Assembly: GCF_002356315.1 (NCBI RefSeq)
Contig: NZ_AP018164.1
Location: 3,410,001-3,474,000, forward strand
Source of the DNA: Mycobacterium shigaense
GTDB lineage: Bacteria; Actinomycetota; Actinomycetes; Mycobacteriales; Mycobacteriaceae
Direction of reading: 5' to 3'
DNA length: 64,000 nucleotides
Shown: positions 37,901 through 46,463 of the stretch, piece after piece
Layout: every line of letters begins with the position of its first letter
How positions within the stretch are numbered: the stretch's first letter is position 1
The notes under the pieces: generated by a model
What the model was told of the DNA's origin: nothing
The model's input: only the letters and a program-made list of their open reading frames with translations
Database searches by the model: none
Translations under genes and position numbers: made by a program

Positions 37901-40900
37901 CGCGCGGCTGGGGAGAGTAGGCGACTGCGAAATCGCCCTCGACGACGCCTTGACCGCGGCGCGGCGGGCGCGTGAACATCGCCGCGTCAACGCCGTGTTG
38001 GCGAACGCCCCGCTAGCGGCCTTGTGGGGACCCAACCCGGTCCCCCGCGCCGGCGGGCGGTGTCTGGACGTGGTGCGGCTGCTGCGGATTACGACCGACT
38101 CACCCGCGGTTGAGGCCACGTCGACGCGGTGCCAGGCCGTCCTGGAAGCCTTCCGCGGCCGCACCGCCGCGGCCCGGCGAATGATCGACTCCGCTCGGCG
38201 CACCCTAGCCGAACTCGGGTTGCGCCACGCTCTGATGGAGGTGGAGCAGTTCGCTGGCATCGTTGAGCTCGTGGCCGACGAGCCCGCCGCAGCCGAGCCA
38301 CATCTTCGGAAGGCCTACAACGGTTTTCGCCGGATGGGTCTGGACGCCGACACCGCGGAGACCGCCGCGCTGCTCGGTCGCACGTGCCTCGCGCTGGACC
38401 GGGACGCCGAGGCGGACGAACTGTGCACGGAAAGTGAGCGCCTCGCCGGCCACGCGCTGAAGGCGTCGATCGCCTGGCGCACCCTGCGGGCGAAGCTGCT
38501 GGCACGCCAAGGTGATCATGCGGAGGCCCGCCGGATCGCCGAAGCCGCGGTAAGTCTGGCCGAGCGCACCGACGCACTGGTCGATCACGGCGATGCATGC
38601 CAGGCGTTGGCGATGGTGTTAGGCTCCGCCGGCGATGTGGCCGGAGCTCGTGCCGCCGCCGAGCGCGCGGCCGACCTCTACGAGCGGAAGGGCGCTGCGG
38701 CACTTGCCGAAAAGGCGCGCGGTACCGCCGGGGAGCAGCAGCCAACGGCCGACTGGTCGCGTCCTCAACCGCTCGGCGGCGTGCCGACAAACGCGTGTGT
38801 GCTGGCGGCCGACGAACTCGACGCCGCACATGCGCGGCAGCAACAGAAGACATCGGCAGTTCGGAAACTGGGCAACTCCGCATCAGTCATACGCATTGAC
38901 GAATTGCACCAGCGCGCCAGTCGACTCGCGAACACGGCGACCGAGCTGAACGCCCGTGTTATTGCGTGTATCAACCAGCGCGACTGGGGTACTCTCGCTT
39001 CGCTTCTGGCCGAGGATCACTACAGCGATGACCGGCGGCGATTCACAGGCCTCGGCATCCGTCGCGGTCGGGAAGCCGATATACAGAACTTGCAAGCCAT
39101 TGCGGATCTGGGAGCACATCTGACGACCGAGGCCCTCGCGGTTCGCGGTAACCGCCTTGCTCTCACTCGCACTGATGTGTCCTTCGACGATCAGGAGCAG
39201 CAAGCGTTCCACGTCGACGCGCTCAGTGTCGTCGAGACCGATCTCGACGGCCGTGGCGCGGTGCTCATCGGGTTCGACGTCGACGACTTCGACGCCGCCA
39301 TCGAGGAACTCGACCGCCGATACCTCGCCGGTGAGGCGGCCGCCCACGCGTCCACCTGGTCTGCGGTCGTAGCGGCCTACGCCGCAATCAACCGTCATGA
39401 AGTTCCGCCCATAACAATCGATTTCGAGGATGCAGACCATCGTCGGGGGGCGGCGTTCGCCCCAGGCAACATGGTCGAGTATCTTCGCGCAGGCTGGAAA
39501 ATCGAGCACAACATCCGTTTTTATGTGGAGGCCGTGCACGCTATGAGCGATTCCGGAACCGTCGTCACTCACAAAGGGCATGGAAACTCGCCCGAAGGCT
39601 TTGACGCGGAGTGGCAAGAGGTCATGCTCTTTACCCTTGTTGGCGACTCGTTCGACCGTTGCGAGGTCTTCGACGGCTCGGAGGTGGATGCGGCGCTCGC
39701 GAGATTCGACGAGCTCAGGAACCCGTCGCGGTGGCTGGAAAACGCGGCCACCCGGGCAGCCGACCGCCTCATAGCTCACTTCACCGCCCAAGACTGGGAC
39801 GCAATAGCGCGAACATTCGCCGCCGACTTCTCCAGCGATGATCGCCGTCGAGTGGTGGGAGCGGGAATCCGACACGGTCGAGATTTGGAAGTCGCGGACC
39901 TGCGGTCCATCGCCGGGGTGGGAATTACGAACATAACGTCGACCGTCATTGCGATCCGTGGGGAGCGCCTGGTGCTTACGTATGGCTACCTCTCATCCCC
40001 CAACCAGGAGCATGAGGCTTTTTTCACCGACACAGTCACCGTCATCGAAATCGACAGCAAGGAAAAAATAATCGGGCTTGTCTCGTTCGACGCCGACGAT
40101 GTCGACGCGGCCTTTGCCGAACTCGATGCCCGCTACCTGGCCGGCGAGGCGGCCCCGTACGCGCGCATGTGGCAGAGCGCCGTCGAGACGCTAGCCGAGG
40201 CCAATCGCCACGAGCCGGGACCGATGCTCCGATCTCTGCGCTATACGGATCATCGTCGGGTTTCCTTCGGGCCCGAAGATTTCGGGCGGGCTATCGAAGA
40301 GCTTTGGACCCTGGTACCCGATGCGCGCTACCGGGTGCCATCGGTACATGCACTCGATTCCCACGCGACCGTCAGCAGCGTGATCATCGAAGGTACAGAC
40401 GTGCACGGGAATCAACTGCAGTGGGCCCGTACGATTTTGCAGGTCCTCGACGAGCCGCGTTTCGAGGTGTTCGAAGAAGACGATGTCGATGCCGCGCTCG
40501 CCAGGTTCGAGGAGCTGCGACCCCGGACGCCTCGACTAGCAAACGCCGCGAGCCAAACGCTAGATCAATTCCTAGCGTATTTTGCGGTGCGCGGGTGGGA
40601 TGCCATGGCAGAACTACTAGCTCACGACATCCTTTCAGAGGACCGCCGTCGAGTCGCGAATGCCGGGGTTCGACGCGGCCGCGATGCCGCAATGGCGAGT
40701 TGGCATGCCACAAGCGAAGTCTGGACGGGCACTCTCAGGTCATCCCTGATCGCGATCCGCGGGCAGCGTCTTGCGCTCTGTCGTTTCAGCTTTGCAAACC
40801 ACGCTTCGCTAGCCGAGGCGTTCCAGGCCGCGGCGGTTGCCATCATCGAGGTCAACGGTGACAACCAGGTCGCGGCAGGCATGGTGTTCGACCCCGACGA

Positions 40901-41342
40901 CTTCGAGTCAGCCTTCGCCGAACTCGAGGCGCGCTATCTCGCCGGCGAAGGGGCCGCCCACGCGCGGACCTGGTCGGGCATTGTCGCAACCCACTCCGCC
41001 GTCAACCGCAACGAACTTCCGGCGACAACCCCAGATCCGGTGTACATCGATCATCGCCCTGTCGTGGGGGTAGAGCGGGCCGATCTGGCCACAACTATTC
41101 GAGCACTGTGGGACATCACTCCGGCCTTCAGCATCTATCCCGCGGCAGTGCACCGGCTGGACGAACTCGGAACCGTAGCCACCCAGGTGCTCACGGGAAC
41201 CACGCGCGAAGGCCTGGAAGCCGAATGGCGGATGGTCGGCATTCTCATCGTCGAAGGCGACCGGCTCAGCCGCTTCGAGGTCTACGAGGAGGCAGACCTC
41301 GAGGCTGCGCTGGCCCACTTCGAGGAACTGCGCGCCGGCTAG
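34941..41342 (+). CDS. Giant BTAD (SARP) - class III cyclase - AAA - TPR - tandem NTF2-like protein
   Basis: A 2133-residue multidomain protein. In order: an OmpR/SARP-type winged helix (~10-95, PRAILTMLGL to LQTHISALRR); a BTAD helical domain (~100-245); a class III nucleotide-cyclase domain (~262-430) with metal residues in TDIEGS (Asp271) and GEGDA (Asp316) and VNRAARL; an AAA/STAND ATPase with Walker A GEPGVGKTR (~491) and Walker B VVLILDDLHWA (~602); TPR-like helices (~820-1300); then three ~267-residue repeats starting at ~1332, ~1603 and ~1869. Each repeat has an AEDHYSDDRRR-type NTF2/SnoaL-like half and a second TWSAVVAAYAAINRHE-type half. Probably a signal-integrating regulator. The repeat tail is unusual for this family. 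Confidence 0.88.
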   Translation: MSGMSTLPCVELGVLGPLQVRQDGVPVAIPGAKPRAILTMLGLHSGSVVSAVTLIELLWDRDPPRTADKALQTHISALRRTLGDGLVLTEGMGWTLAGTEVDASRYTLAARLGRHAAAAGDIGQAVARLEEAMTLWRGTPELPDGQRGVSEKTRWIERHAALVEDRADALLATRRAAEIIGELEAAVAEAPLRERRWGQLMLALYRAGRQGDALGAYQRARSLLADELGIDPGPELRRLETAIVAQDPSLDTPVAQHLPSVTRAVTFLLTDIEGSTAAWEADAAAMGVALARHDELVEQVVTSRGGKLIKTRGEGDATFSVFDRPSAAAAAAFELQDAIGHEPWELREPMRVRVALHTGEVELRDGDYFGRAVNRAARLRSLADGGQILCSGATAELVIDSLPDDVLLTDLGMRKLKNLPRPEHVFELRLEASDDGPDDPEATEPPMERPALPAVLIGAGPFVGRGSELEQLLLAWQTTLTGGAHTVLIAGEPGVGKTRLAGEWSQRAYGQGAVVLYGRCDEDLGAPYQPFAEALRSLVPCVGAGRLRAVRGVEALLPLVPGLADVLPDLAAPARSDPDTERYALFDAVVAALEITSAAAPVVLILDDLHWAAKPTLLLLRHLLRFGDHARVQIVGTYRNTDLDRSHPLAATLADLHRDGTADRLNLGGLDEDDVTAYVAEAGYDDEELAHALASVTGGNPFFLIEALRHVEESGGVWDQSTLPQGVREAVSRRLSRLPAETNKALAAAAVVGSRFALELVEQVTEQDLVDPFDEAAKAGILIEEPSGHYRFNHALVRQSLLAELPSVRRMRLHQRIATTLEALPGADEELLAELAYHYFECAWAGNAVKAVEYSRRAADQAMARLAYEGAADLYDRALHALEEIDDELPDRDDQVAELLVARCEALLAAGEVASAASAVSQLQAATTDSVRLAAWATCFDGQLSMLIHPERLDQAEAALAAAAARLAGLDDAAGEAKAHTVRAGCLARLGRVGDCEIALDDALTAARRAREHRRVNAVLANAPLAALWGPNPVPRAGGRCLDVVRLLRITTDSPAVEATSTRCQAVLEAFRGRTAAARRMIDSARRTLAELGLRHALMEVEQFAGIVELVADEPAAAEPHLRKAYNGFRRMGLDADTAETAALLGRTCLALDRDAEADELCTESERLAGHALKASIAWRTLRAKLLARQGDHAEARRIAEAAVSLAERTDALVDHGDACQALAMVLGSAGDVAGARAAAERAADLYERKGAAALAEKARGTAGEQQPTADWSRPQPLGGVPTNACVLAADELDAAHARQQQKTSAVRKLGNSASVIRIDELHQRASRLANTATELNARVIACINQRDWGTLASLLAEDHYSDDRRRFTGLGIRRGREADIQNLQAIADLGAHLTTEALAVRGNRLALTRTDVSFDDQEQQAFHVDALSVVETDLDGRGAVLIGFDVDDFDAAIEELDRRYLAGEAAAHASTWSAVVAAYAAINRHEVPPITIDFEDADHRRGAAFAPGNMVEYLRAGWKIEHNIRFYVEAVHAMSDSGTVVTHKGHGNSPEGFDAEWQEVMLFTLVGDSFDRCEVFDGSEVDAALARFDELRNPSRWLENAATRAADRLIAHFTAQDWDAIARTFAADFSSDDRRRVVGAGIRHGRDLEVADLRSIAGVGITNITSTVIAIRGERLVLTYGYLSSPNQEHEAFFTDTVTVIEIDSKEKIIGLVSFDADDVDAAFAELDARYLAGEAAPYARMWQSAVETLAEANRHEPGPMLRSLRYTDHRRVSFGPEDFGRAIEELWTLVPDARYRVPSVHALDSHATVSSVIIEGTDVHGNQLQWARTILQVLDEPRFEVFEEDDVDAALARFEELRPRTPRLANAASQTLDQFLAYFAVRGWDAMAELLAHDILSEDRRRVANAGVRRGRDAAMASWHATSEVWTGTLRSSLIAIRGQRLALCRFSFANHASLAEAFQAAAVAIIEVNGDNQVAAGMVFDPDDFESAFAELEARYLAGEGAAHARTWSGIVATHSAVNRNELPATTPDPVYIDHRPVVGVERADLATTIRALWDITPAFSIYPAAVHRLDELGTVATQVLTGTTREGLEAEWRMVGILIVEGDRLSRFEVYEEADLEAALAHFEELRAG

Positions 41343-41490
41343 CTGACCAGCGAGCCGCGCGCCGAACAAGGAGTTCAGGCCGCTGACGCGGGGACGGGAC
41401 ACGCGAGTTTTCGATTTTTTGACAAAGTCGGGAAAATTAGGCGTCTGTCGACTAGCGTCCACTGCAGCGACATCGGGGGTTCGAGGGGCG

Positions 41491-41513
41491 CCGTAAGTTA
41501 GGCCCACTTACGG
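41491..41513. promoter_or_regulatory. Inverted repeat CCGTAAGT-7 nt-ACTTACGG
   Basis: Perfect 8-bp arms around TAGGCCC, ~130 bp upstream of the PapA-type acyltransferase start and ~150 bp past the giant regulator gene. It could be an operator for the acyltransferase pair or a small RNA hairpin. No regulator can be assigned. Confidence 0.35.
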
Positions 41514-41558
41514 AAGCACGTCACACACAATTTCCAACGCGAAAGCGATTTGGGCTGC

Positions 41559-41589
41559 GCGAAAGGCCATGTGGGGCTGGCCTTTTCGC
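41559..41589 (+). terminator. Stem-loop GCGAAAGGCCA / TGGCCTTTTCGC
   Basis: An 11-bp stem with one bulged base and an 8-nt loop, 216 nt after the giant regulator stop and 51 nt before the acyltransferase start. The T-rich 3' arm suits a terminator for the upstream transcript. The other bases of the 298 bp spacer 41343-41640 hold only the inverted repeat above. Confidence 0.45.
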
Positions 41590-41640
41590 TACTCCCGTGG
41601 CGCCTGAAAACTATTGGCATGACGCGGAGCGAGGCTGGAA

Positions 41641-43071
41641 ATGGTCGCACTCGGAAATATCAGTGAATGGCAGCCGCCGAGCGGTCCACTCACCATGTGG
41701 TCTCCCGCGCCGGCATCGCGTGAAGCTGCTCGCGGCGCCCGGCGAAGCGATCTTCCTCCCAGTTATCAACAGGTGCAACATCTTTGGTCCTCCCTCAACG
41801 GCAGGGCGATGAACAGGCAGCTGCCGCGCCTGATGGTGGTTTCCTGGGACATTCCCGGCACATGTGACATTTCGGCAATGACGGCAGCGGTCAATGCGCA
41901 TGTCCACCGTCACGACACCTACCACAATTGGTTCGAAGTCGAGAACGGCGTCATCGTCCGCCGCACCATCGAGGACTCCGCCCTGATCGACCTCGTTCCC
42001 ATGTCGCTGGGACACAAGACCCCCGACGAGATGCGGACGCACGTCCTGACGGCGACACCGGAAACGCTCGAATGGGGTTGCTTCACCTTCGGCGTCGTCC
42101 AGCACACCGACTACTTCTCCTTCTACGCCAGCGTCGACCATCTGCACATCGACGGTCTGTCCGCGGGGCTCATCTTCTTCGATATTCACCTGATGTATCA
42201 GGAACTGTGCGACGACACGCGCGAGCACACGCCCCCATCCCCGCCCCAGGTCAGGAGCTATCGCGACTATGCGGCTCGGCAGCGCGAGCAGATCGCCGAA
42301 CTGACGCTGTCGTCGTCTCCGATCAAGGACTGGATCGCGTTCGCGCGCGAGACCGACGGCAACTGGCCCAGCTTCCCGCTGCCGCTCGGTGACACCTGGA
42401 CCCACAGCAGGGGCGACCTGGTGACCGTCGAGTTGCTGGACGCCGACGAGACGGTGGCTTTCGACGAAACCTGCCGCGCCGCCGGCGCGCGGTTCATCGG
42501 CGGAGTGCTGGCTTGCGCGGCGCTGGCCGAGCACAAACTGACGGGCAGGGAGACTTACCACGGATTCACCGCCCGGGATACCCGGACGCCCGGCATCGAC
42601 ACGATGACGGTCGGTTGGTTCGCCAGCATGGTTCCGGTCAGCGTGCCGACCACCAGCGAGTCGTTCGCGGAGGCGGCGCGGGCGGCCCAGAAATCCTTCG
42701 ACGCGGCCAAAGACCTCGCAGGCGTGCCGGTGGAGCGGGTGCTGGAGTTGGCGACGCCGGACGAGCTGGGGATCAAGCTGCCGACCTGTTTGCCGATGAT
42801 GTTGTCGTTCCTGGACTTTCGCAAGATTCCGCTCGCGGGTCTGTGGGCGGAGACGAATTTCGGCACCTATGGCGATAGCCTGTCCCACGGCGGGATCAAT
42901 ATGTGGATCAACCGCCACGCGGAGCGAACCACCGTGACCATCTCGTTCCCGGACAACGAGGTTGCGCGCGAGTCGGTGCTGCGCTACATCGCGACCCTCA
43001 GCGAGACGTTCGCTCGTGCCATCGAGAAGACGCCCGATCAGCCGGAGGCTGACGACGACGAGGCGGCCTAG
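41641..43071 (+). CDS. PapA-type acyltransferase (condensation-domain fold)
   Basis: A 476-residue acyltransferase of the polyketide-associated protein family, which esterifies trehalose, phthiocerol or glycopeptidolipid-type acceptors. It opens with LGNISEWQPPSGPLTMWSP, as in PapA1/A3-type proteins. The catalytic HxxxD motif is VDHLHIDGLS (His167, Asp171); Asp stands in for the first His of the HHxxxD consensus. GWFASMVPVSV and NMWINRHAERTTVTISFPDNE are C-terminal landmarks (latch and floor loops). The stop is 2 nt before the next gene, so they form an operon. Confidence 0.82.
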   Translation: MVALGNISEWQPPSGPLTMWSPAPASREAARGARRSDLPPSYQQVQHLWSSLNGRAMNRQLPRLMVVSWDIPGTCDISAMTAAVNAHVHRHDTYHNWFEVENGVIVRRTIEDSALIDLVPMSLGHKTPDEMRTHVLTATPETLEWGCFTFGVVQHTDYFSFYASVDHLHIDGLSAGLIFFDIHLMYQELCDDTREHTPPSPPQVRSYRDYAARQREQIAELTLSSSPIKDWIAFARETDGNWPSFPLPLGDTWTHSRGDLVTVELLDADETVAFDETCRAAGARFIGGVLACAALAEHKLTGRETYHGFTARDTRTPGIDTMTVGWFASMVPVSVPTTSESFAEAARAAQKSFDAAKDLAGVPVERVLELATPDELGIKLPTCLPMMLSFLDFRKIPLAGLWAETNFGTYGDSLSHGGINMWINRHAERTTVTISFPDNEVARESVLRYIATLSETFARAIEKTPDQPEADDDEAA

Positions 43072-43073
43072 GC

Positions 43074-44444
43074 ATGAGCAACGTGCTGGATCTCACCGAC
43101 CAGACACTCTTCCTCGCCGAGCGCGCGACCAGCACCACCAATGTGCTGCAATGCATTTGGGTCTACGACCGCGGCGTCGACATCGACGGTCTGCGCGAGT
43201 TCCACCGCCATCTCGGGCGAGGACGGCTGCGCCGCCGCATCGAATGCTCGCCGTTGCCGTTCGGCCGTCACCGCTGGGTGACGCCCAGTGATCATTCGGA
43301 TCTCGAGGTCGTCGCGACCCCTCGACCCCGCAGCGACATCGACGCGTGGTGCAGCGAACAGGCCGGTATCCGGCCCGATGCCGAGCGCGGCGTCGGATGG
43401 CATCTGGCGGTGCTGCCGTTCACCGAAGGCGGCGCAGCGGTGAGCTTGGTCGTCACACACTGCCTGACTGACGGCGTGGGACTCTGCGAGGCGCTGGCCG
43501 ACGCGGCAGCCGGTCGCGACGGTGCGATCACCTGGCCGGCCGCGGGGTCACGACCGCGGCGCCACGCGCTGCGTCAGGATGCACGCCACACCGCCGCCGA
43601 CATACTCGAAATCGGCCGCTCCTTGGTCGGCGCGGCTCGATTGGCCCGGCGTGGCCGCGACAGTGCCGTCGCGGCCACGCCACCCACAAAGCGGCCGGCC
43701 CCACTGAGCGAATCGGACGGACCTATCACGCTGCCGGTGGTGACGATCTTCATCAACGGCGACGAGTGGGATGCCCGCGCGAACGCGCTCGGGGGGACCA
43801 GCAATGCGCTGCTCGCAGGTTTGGCGGCCCACCTCGCCCGGGGATTGGGGCGGGTAGCCGTCGACGGCACGGTCACAATCGGGATGCTCGTCAGCGAACG
43901 CACGCCGGGAGATACCCGCGCCAATGCCGTCTCGAACGTCGACATTCAGGTCGATCCCGCACCCGTCACGACGAATCTGCGCGAGCTTCGCACCCTGATC
44001 AAGCACGCACTGATCCGCCATCAGGAGGTGCCCGACGAACGATGGGTGCTGCTGCCGCTGGTACCGCTGATCCCCAAGCGGCTGTTCCGGCGAATGCTGA
44101 GTGTGGCCACCGGTAGCGCGACCACCGTCGCGTCGTCCAACCTCGGCGTCATCGACCCGGACGCCATCCGGCCAGACGGCACGGATGCCGACCATTTCGC
44201 GTTGAAGTCGCTGTACCCGGGCGTCACCACCGCAACGATGCGGCGCACCAATGGGGCGCTGGTGCTGGTGTCGGGTCGCGCCAGCGGCCGCGTCTTCATT
44301 TCCGTCCTGTCCTATGAGCTGGGCCGCCCTAATTCCAACGACGAATTGCGGCAACGGATTTCACACGCTCTGAGCGACTTCTCGCTCACCGCCACCACCG
44401 GCTGGCACACCGGCAGCGGTTCGTCCTCCGTACTGGCGAGGTAG
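43074..44444 (+). CDS. Condensation-fold acyltransferase (wax-ester-synthase/DGAT-like)
   Basis: A 456-residue acyltransferase with a CoA-dependent acyltransferase fold. The motif VTHCLTDGVGL supplies His129-x3-Asp133. NVDIQVDPAPV and a TTVASSNLGVID strand, akin to the N-x-N/S-x-P-x-P segment of WS/DGAT proteins, lie in the C-terminal half. An N-terminal WS/DGAT-like opening (LTDQTLFLAERATSTTNVLQ) strengthens the comparison. It starts 2 nt after the PapA gene stop and probably works on the same lipid. Convergent with the DUF3060 gene. Substrate unknown. Confidence 0.72.
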   Translation: MSNVLDLTDQTLFLAERATSTTNVLQCIWVYDRGVDIDGLREFHRHLGRGRLRRRIECSPLPFGRHRWVTPSDHSDLEVVATPRPRSDIDAWCSEQAGIRPDAERGVGWHLAVLPFTEGGAAVSLVVTHCLTDGVGLCEALADAAAGRDGAITWPAAGSRPRRHALRQDARHTAADILEIGRSLVGAARLARRGRDSAVAATPPTKRPAPLSESDGPITLPVVTIFINGDEWDARANALGGTSNALLAGLAAHLARGLGRVAVDGTVTIGMLVSERTPGDTRANAVSNVDIQVDPAPVTTNLRELRTLIKHALIRHQEVPDERWVLLPLVPLIPKRLFRRMLSVATGSATTVASSNLGVIDPDAIRPDGTDADHFALKSLYPGVTTATMRRTNGALVLVSGRASGRVFISVLSYELGRPNSNDELRQRISHALSDFSLTATTGWHTGSGSSSVLAR

Positions 44445-44449
44445 ATTCC

Positions 44450-44875
44450 TCAGCCCTGGATCTGAATGCCGCCGGGGCCATGGATGTCGTTGCTGCCGCT
44501 CGGATTGCTGATGCGGGGCACCCCGCCGCCCGGCCCCTTCTCCCACGTGATGTGGTTGCCCGTGCCGGGCGCGTTGATGATGGCCACGGTCTGCAGATTT
44601 ACGGTGTTCGCTACCCCGGTGACGTCGACCTCGCCGCAAGTGCCGTTCAAAGTGATGGTCGAGTCCTCGCCCACGACCTTGATCAGCGATTGGCTGCCGC
44701 AGTCATAGGTCACCGCGCCGAAGCTCGTATCGACTTTGGCGGGAGCAAGATCGAGGGGTATGGGCCGCTGCCCCGCGGGTGCGGCGGCGCCGGTTGCGGC
44801 ACAGAGGCTCGCGCCGCCCAGCAGCGCCCCTGAAGCCAACGCCACGGCGCACGCGCGAAGAATCTTCCTCCACAT
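44450..44875 (-). CDS. DUF3060 exported protein
   Basis: A 141-residue secreted protein. The signal peptide (residues ~5-33, ILRACAVALASGALLGGASL) is followed by a ~90-residue beta-helical DUF3060 domain with repeated IKVVGEDSTITLNGTCG and VNTVNLQTVAI-type strands, ending in a Gly/Pro-rich tail. ATG 44875 is chosen for a clean signal peptide; the frame is open further up to 44950 but would overlap the histidine kinase gene. On the same strand just downstream of the sensor kinase, possibly part of that operon. Confidence 0.75.
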   Translation of the reverse strand: MWRKILRACAVALASGALLGGASLCAATGAAAPAGQRPIPLDLAPAKVDTSFGAVTYDCGSQSLIKVVGEDSTITLNGTCGEVDVTGVANTVNLQTVAIINAPGTGNHITWEKGPGGGVPRISNPSGSNDIHGPGGIQIQG

Positions 44876-44918
44876 CACAACCGGTCCTTCGCACTCGCAC
44901 CTTCCAAGAGGACCAACG

Positions 44919-46463
44919 TTAGCGAGCTTGCGCCTGGCGTGCATGCCCACTGGCAGTCCCCGTCTGCAGCGGAAGGGTCAGCCGAAAACACGCGCCCCCG
45001 TTATGCGGCAGGCAGACGAGGTCGCCGTGGTGTGCGCGTGCCAATGCGCGAGCGATCGGTAGGCCAAGACCCGCTCCTCCCCGATCCCGGTCGCGGGAGG
45101 TGTTAAGTCGCACCAGCCTGCCGAATATGCGCTCGCGGTCGGCGGCGGGAACCCCGGGACCGGTATCGGTGATCGTGAGTTCGGCCCACGGGGCGGCGTT
45201 TTCGGCACCATGCCGGCCCGCGCTTAACTCGATGGTGATGCGGCCACCCGGCGGGGTGTGCCGGCGGGCATTGTCGAGCAGGTTGGTAAGAATCTGATCG
45301 ATTCGATGTGCGTCGGCGTTGAGGGGTACCGCGGGCTCCCCGAGGCGAGTGATGGTCAGATCCGGCGACAGCATGGTCGCGCGTTCGCATTGCGCATCGA
45401 CGAGGGCGCCCAGGTCAACGTCGGACGGCTCGAGCGTCACACCCGCGTCGATGCGGCTCAGGTCAAGCATGTCAGCCACGAGCCGTCCGGCACGGCGGGA
45501 TTCGGCGAGCAGTAGCTCGGCGCGGCGATATTGACCCTTTGACGCGGGATCATTGCTGTATTGCATTGCCGCGCTGAGCATTTGCTCTGCGGCGGCCTGG
45601 ATACCCGCGATGGGCGTGCGCAGATCGTGAGCCGCATCGGCGAAGAATTGGCGGGTGGCCGCCTCGGCGCGGTGGGCTGTCTCCGCCGAGCGCCGGGCTT
45701 GCTCCTCGGAGGCTTCCAACGCGTCGAGCATGCCGTCGAAAGCCGCGGCGGCGCGCCCCAATTCGGTGTTGGGCCGGTCCGGGTGCAGTCGTCGGCCGCG
45801 GTCGCCGGTGGTGATGGACCGAGCCAAGGTCGTGAGTCGATCAAGCGGGCGCAGCGCGGCGCCGGTGACGGCGATGAGCAGCAGGCCCGCCACCGCCAGG
45901 ATCGCCAGGCTGGCCGCGATCATGATCCCGCGCAGTCGGCTCAGTAATTCGGTCGTCTGCGTGGTGTCGGCCACCAGGATCAGCCGTCCCCCGGCGCTCA
46001 GTGGGTGCACGACGACCGTGGCGGTGCCGTCCGGGGACGGCGGCGCCAGTGGCGGAGGACCCCAGGGCGGCGGCGGTGGCGGAGGACCCCAGGGCGGCGG
46101 AGGAGGCGGCCATCCCGGTGGTGGAGGCGGCGGCAGCGCCTCCGTCGGACCTGCCGTGGCGTCGGGACTTATGGCGGGGTCACCATATCGGGTTCCGCCG
46201 GCAGTGATGAGCAACGCGCGGATGCTGCCGCCGTTCAGTTGGCTGACGAGGCGCTCGGGTGGGGTGTTTGCGGCGGCCAATGCGTCGGCGCGCGCTGCGG
46301 TCGCCATCAGTCGGTCGTGCAGGTCGCGGTGGACCTGCCATCCGATCAGCACGTCGATGGTGACGCCGAGGCTCGCCAGCAGCACGGTGAGCAGGCCGAG
46401 CACCATCATGATCGACCGCCAGCGCAGCGACGGTGTCCGGGTTGCCGCCCCCGCGTCGGTCAC
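44919..46463 (-). CDS. Sensor histidine kinase (OmpR-type partner) with Pro-rich periplasmic loop
   Basis: A 514-residue membrane sensor. TM1 is at ~18-40 and TM2 at ~178-202, with an extracytoplasmic loop between that contains a strikingly Pro-rich tract at 111-143 (repeats of PPPPWGPPPPP). A HAMP domain (~203-255), HisKA with phospho-acceptor His279 (FADAAHDLRTP) and a HATPase_c (NLLDNARRH, DTGPGVP, GAGLGLPIA) follow. GTG 46463 overlaps the response regulator stop (GTGA), so kinase and regulator are translationally coupled. Signal unknown. Confidence 0.9.
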   Translation of the reverse strand: MTDAGAATRTPSLRWRSIMMVLGLLTVLLASLGVTIDVLIGWQVHRDLHDRLMATAARADALAAANTPPERLVSQLNGGSIRALLITAGGTRYGDPAISPDATAGPTEALPPPPPPGWPPPPPPWGPPPPPPPWGPPPLAPPSPDGTATVVVHPLSAGGRLILVADTTQTTELLSRLRGIMIAASLAILAVAGLLLIAVTGAALRPLDRLTTLARSITTGDRGRRLHPDRPNTELGRAAAAFDGMLDALEASEEQARRSAETAHRAEAATRQFFADAAHDLRTPIAGIQAAAEQMLSAAMQYSNDPASKGQYRRAELLLAESRRAGRLVADMLDLSRIDAGVTLEPSDVDLGALVDAQCERATMLSPDLTITRLGEPAVPLNADAHRIDQILTNLLDNARRHTPPGGRITIELSAGRHGAENAAPWAELTITDTGPGVPAADRERIFGRLVRLNTSRDRDRGGAGLGLPIARALARAHHGDLVCLPHNGGACFRLTLPLQTGTASGHARQAQAR

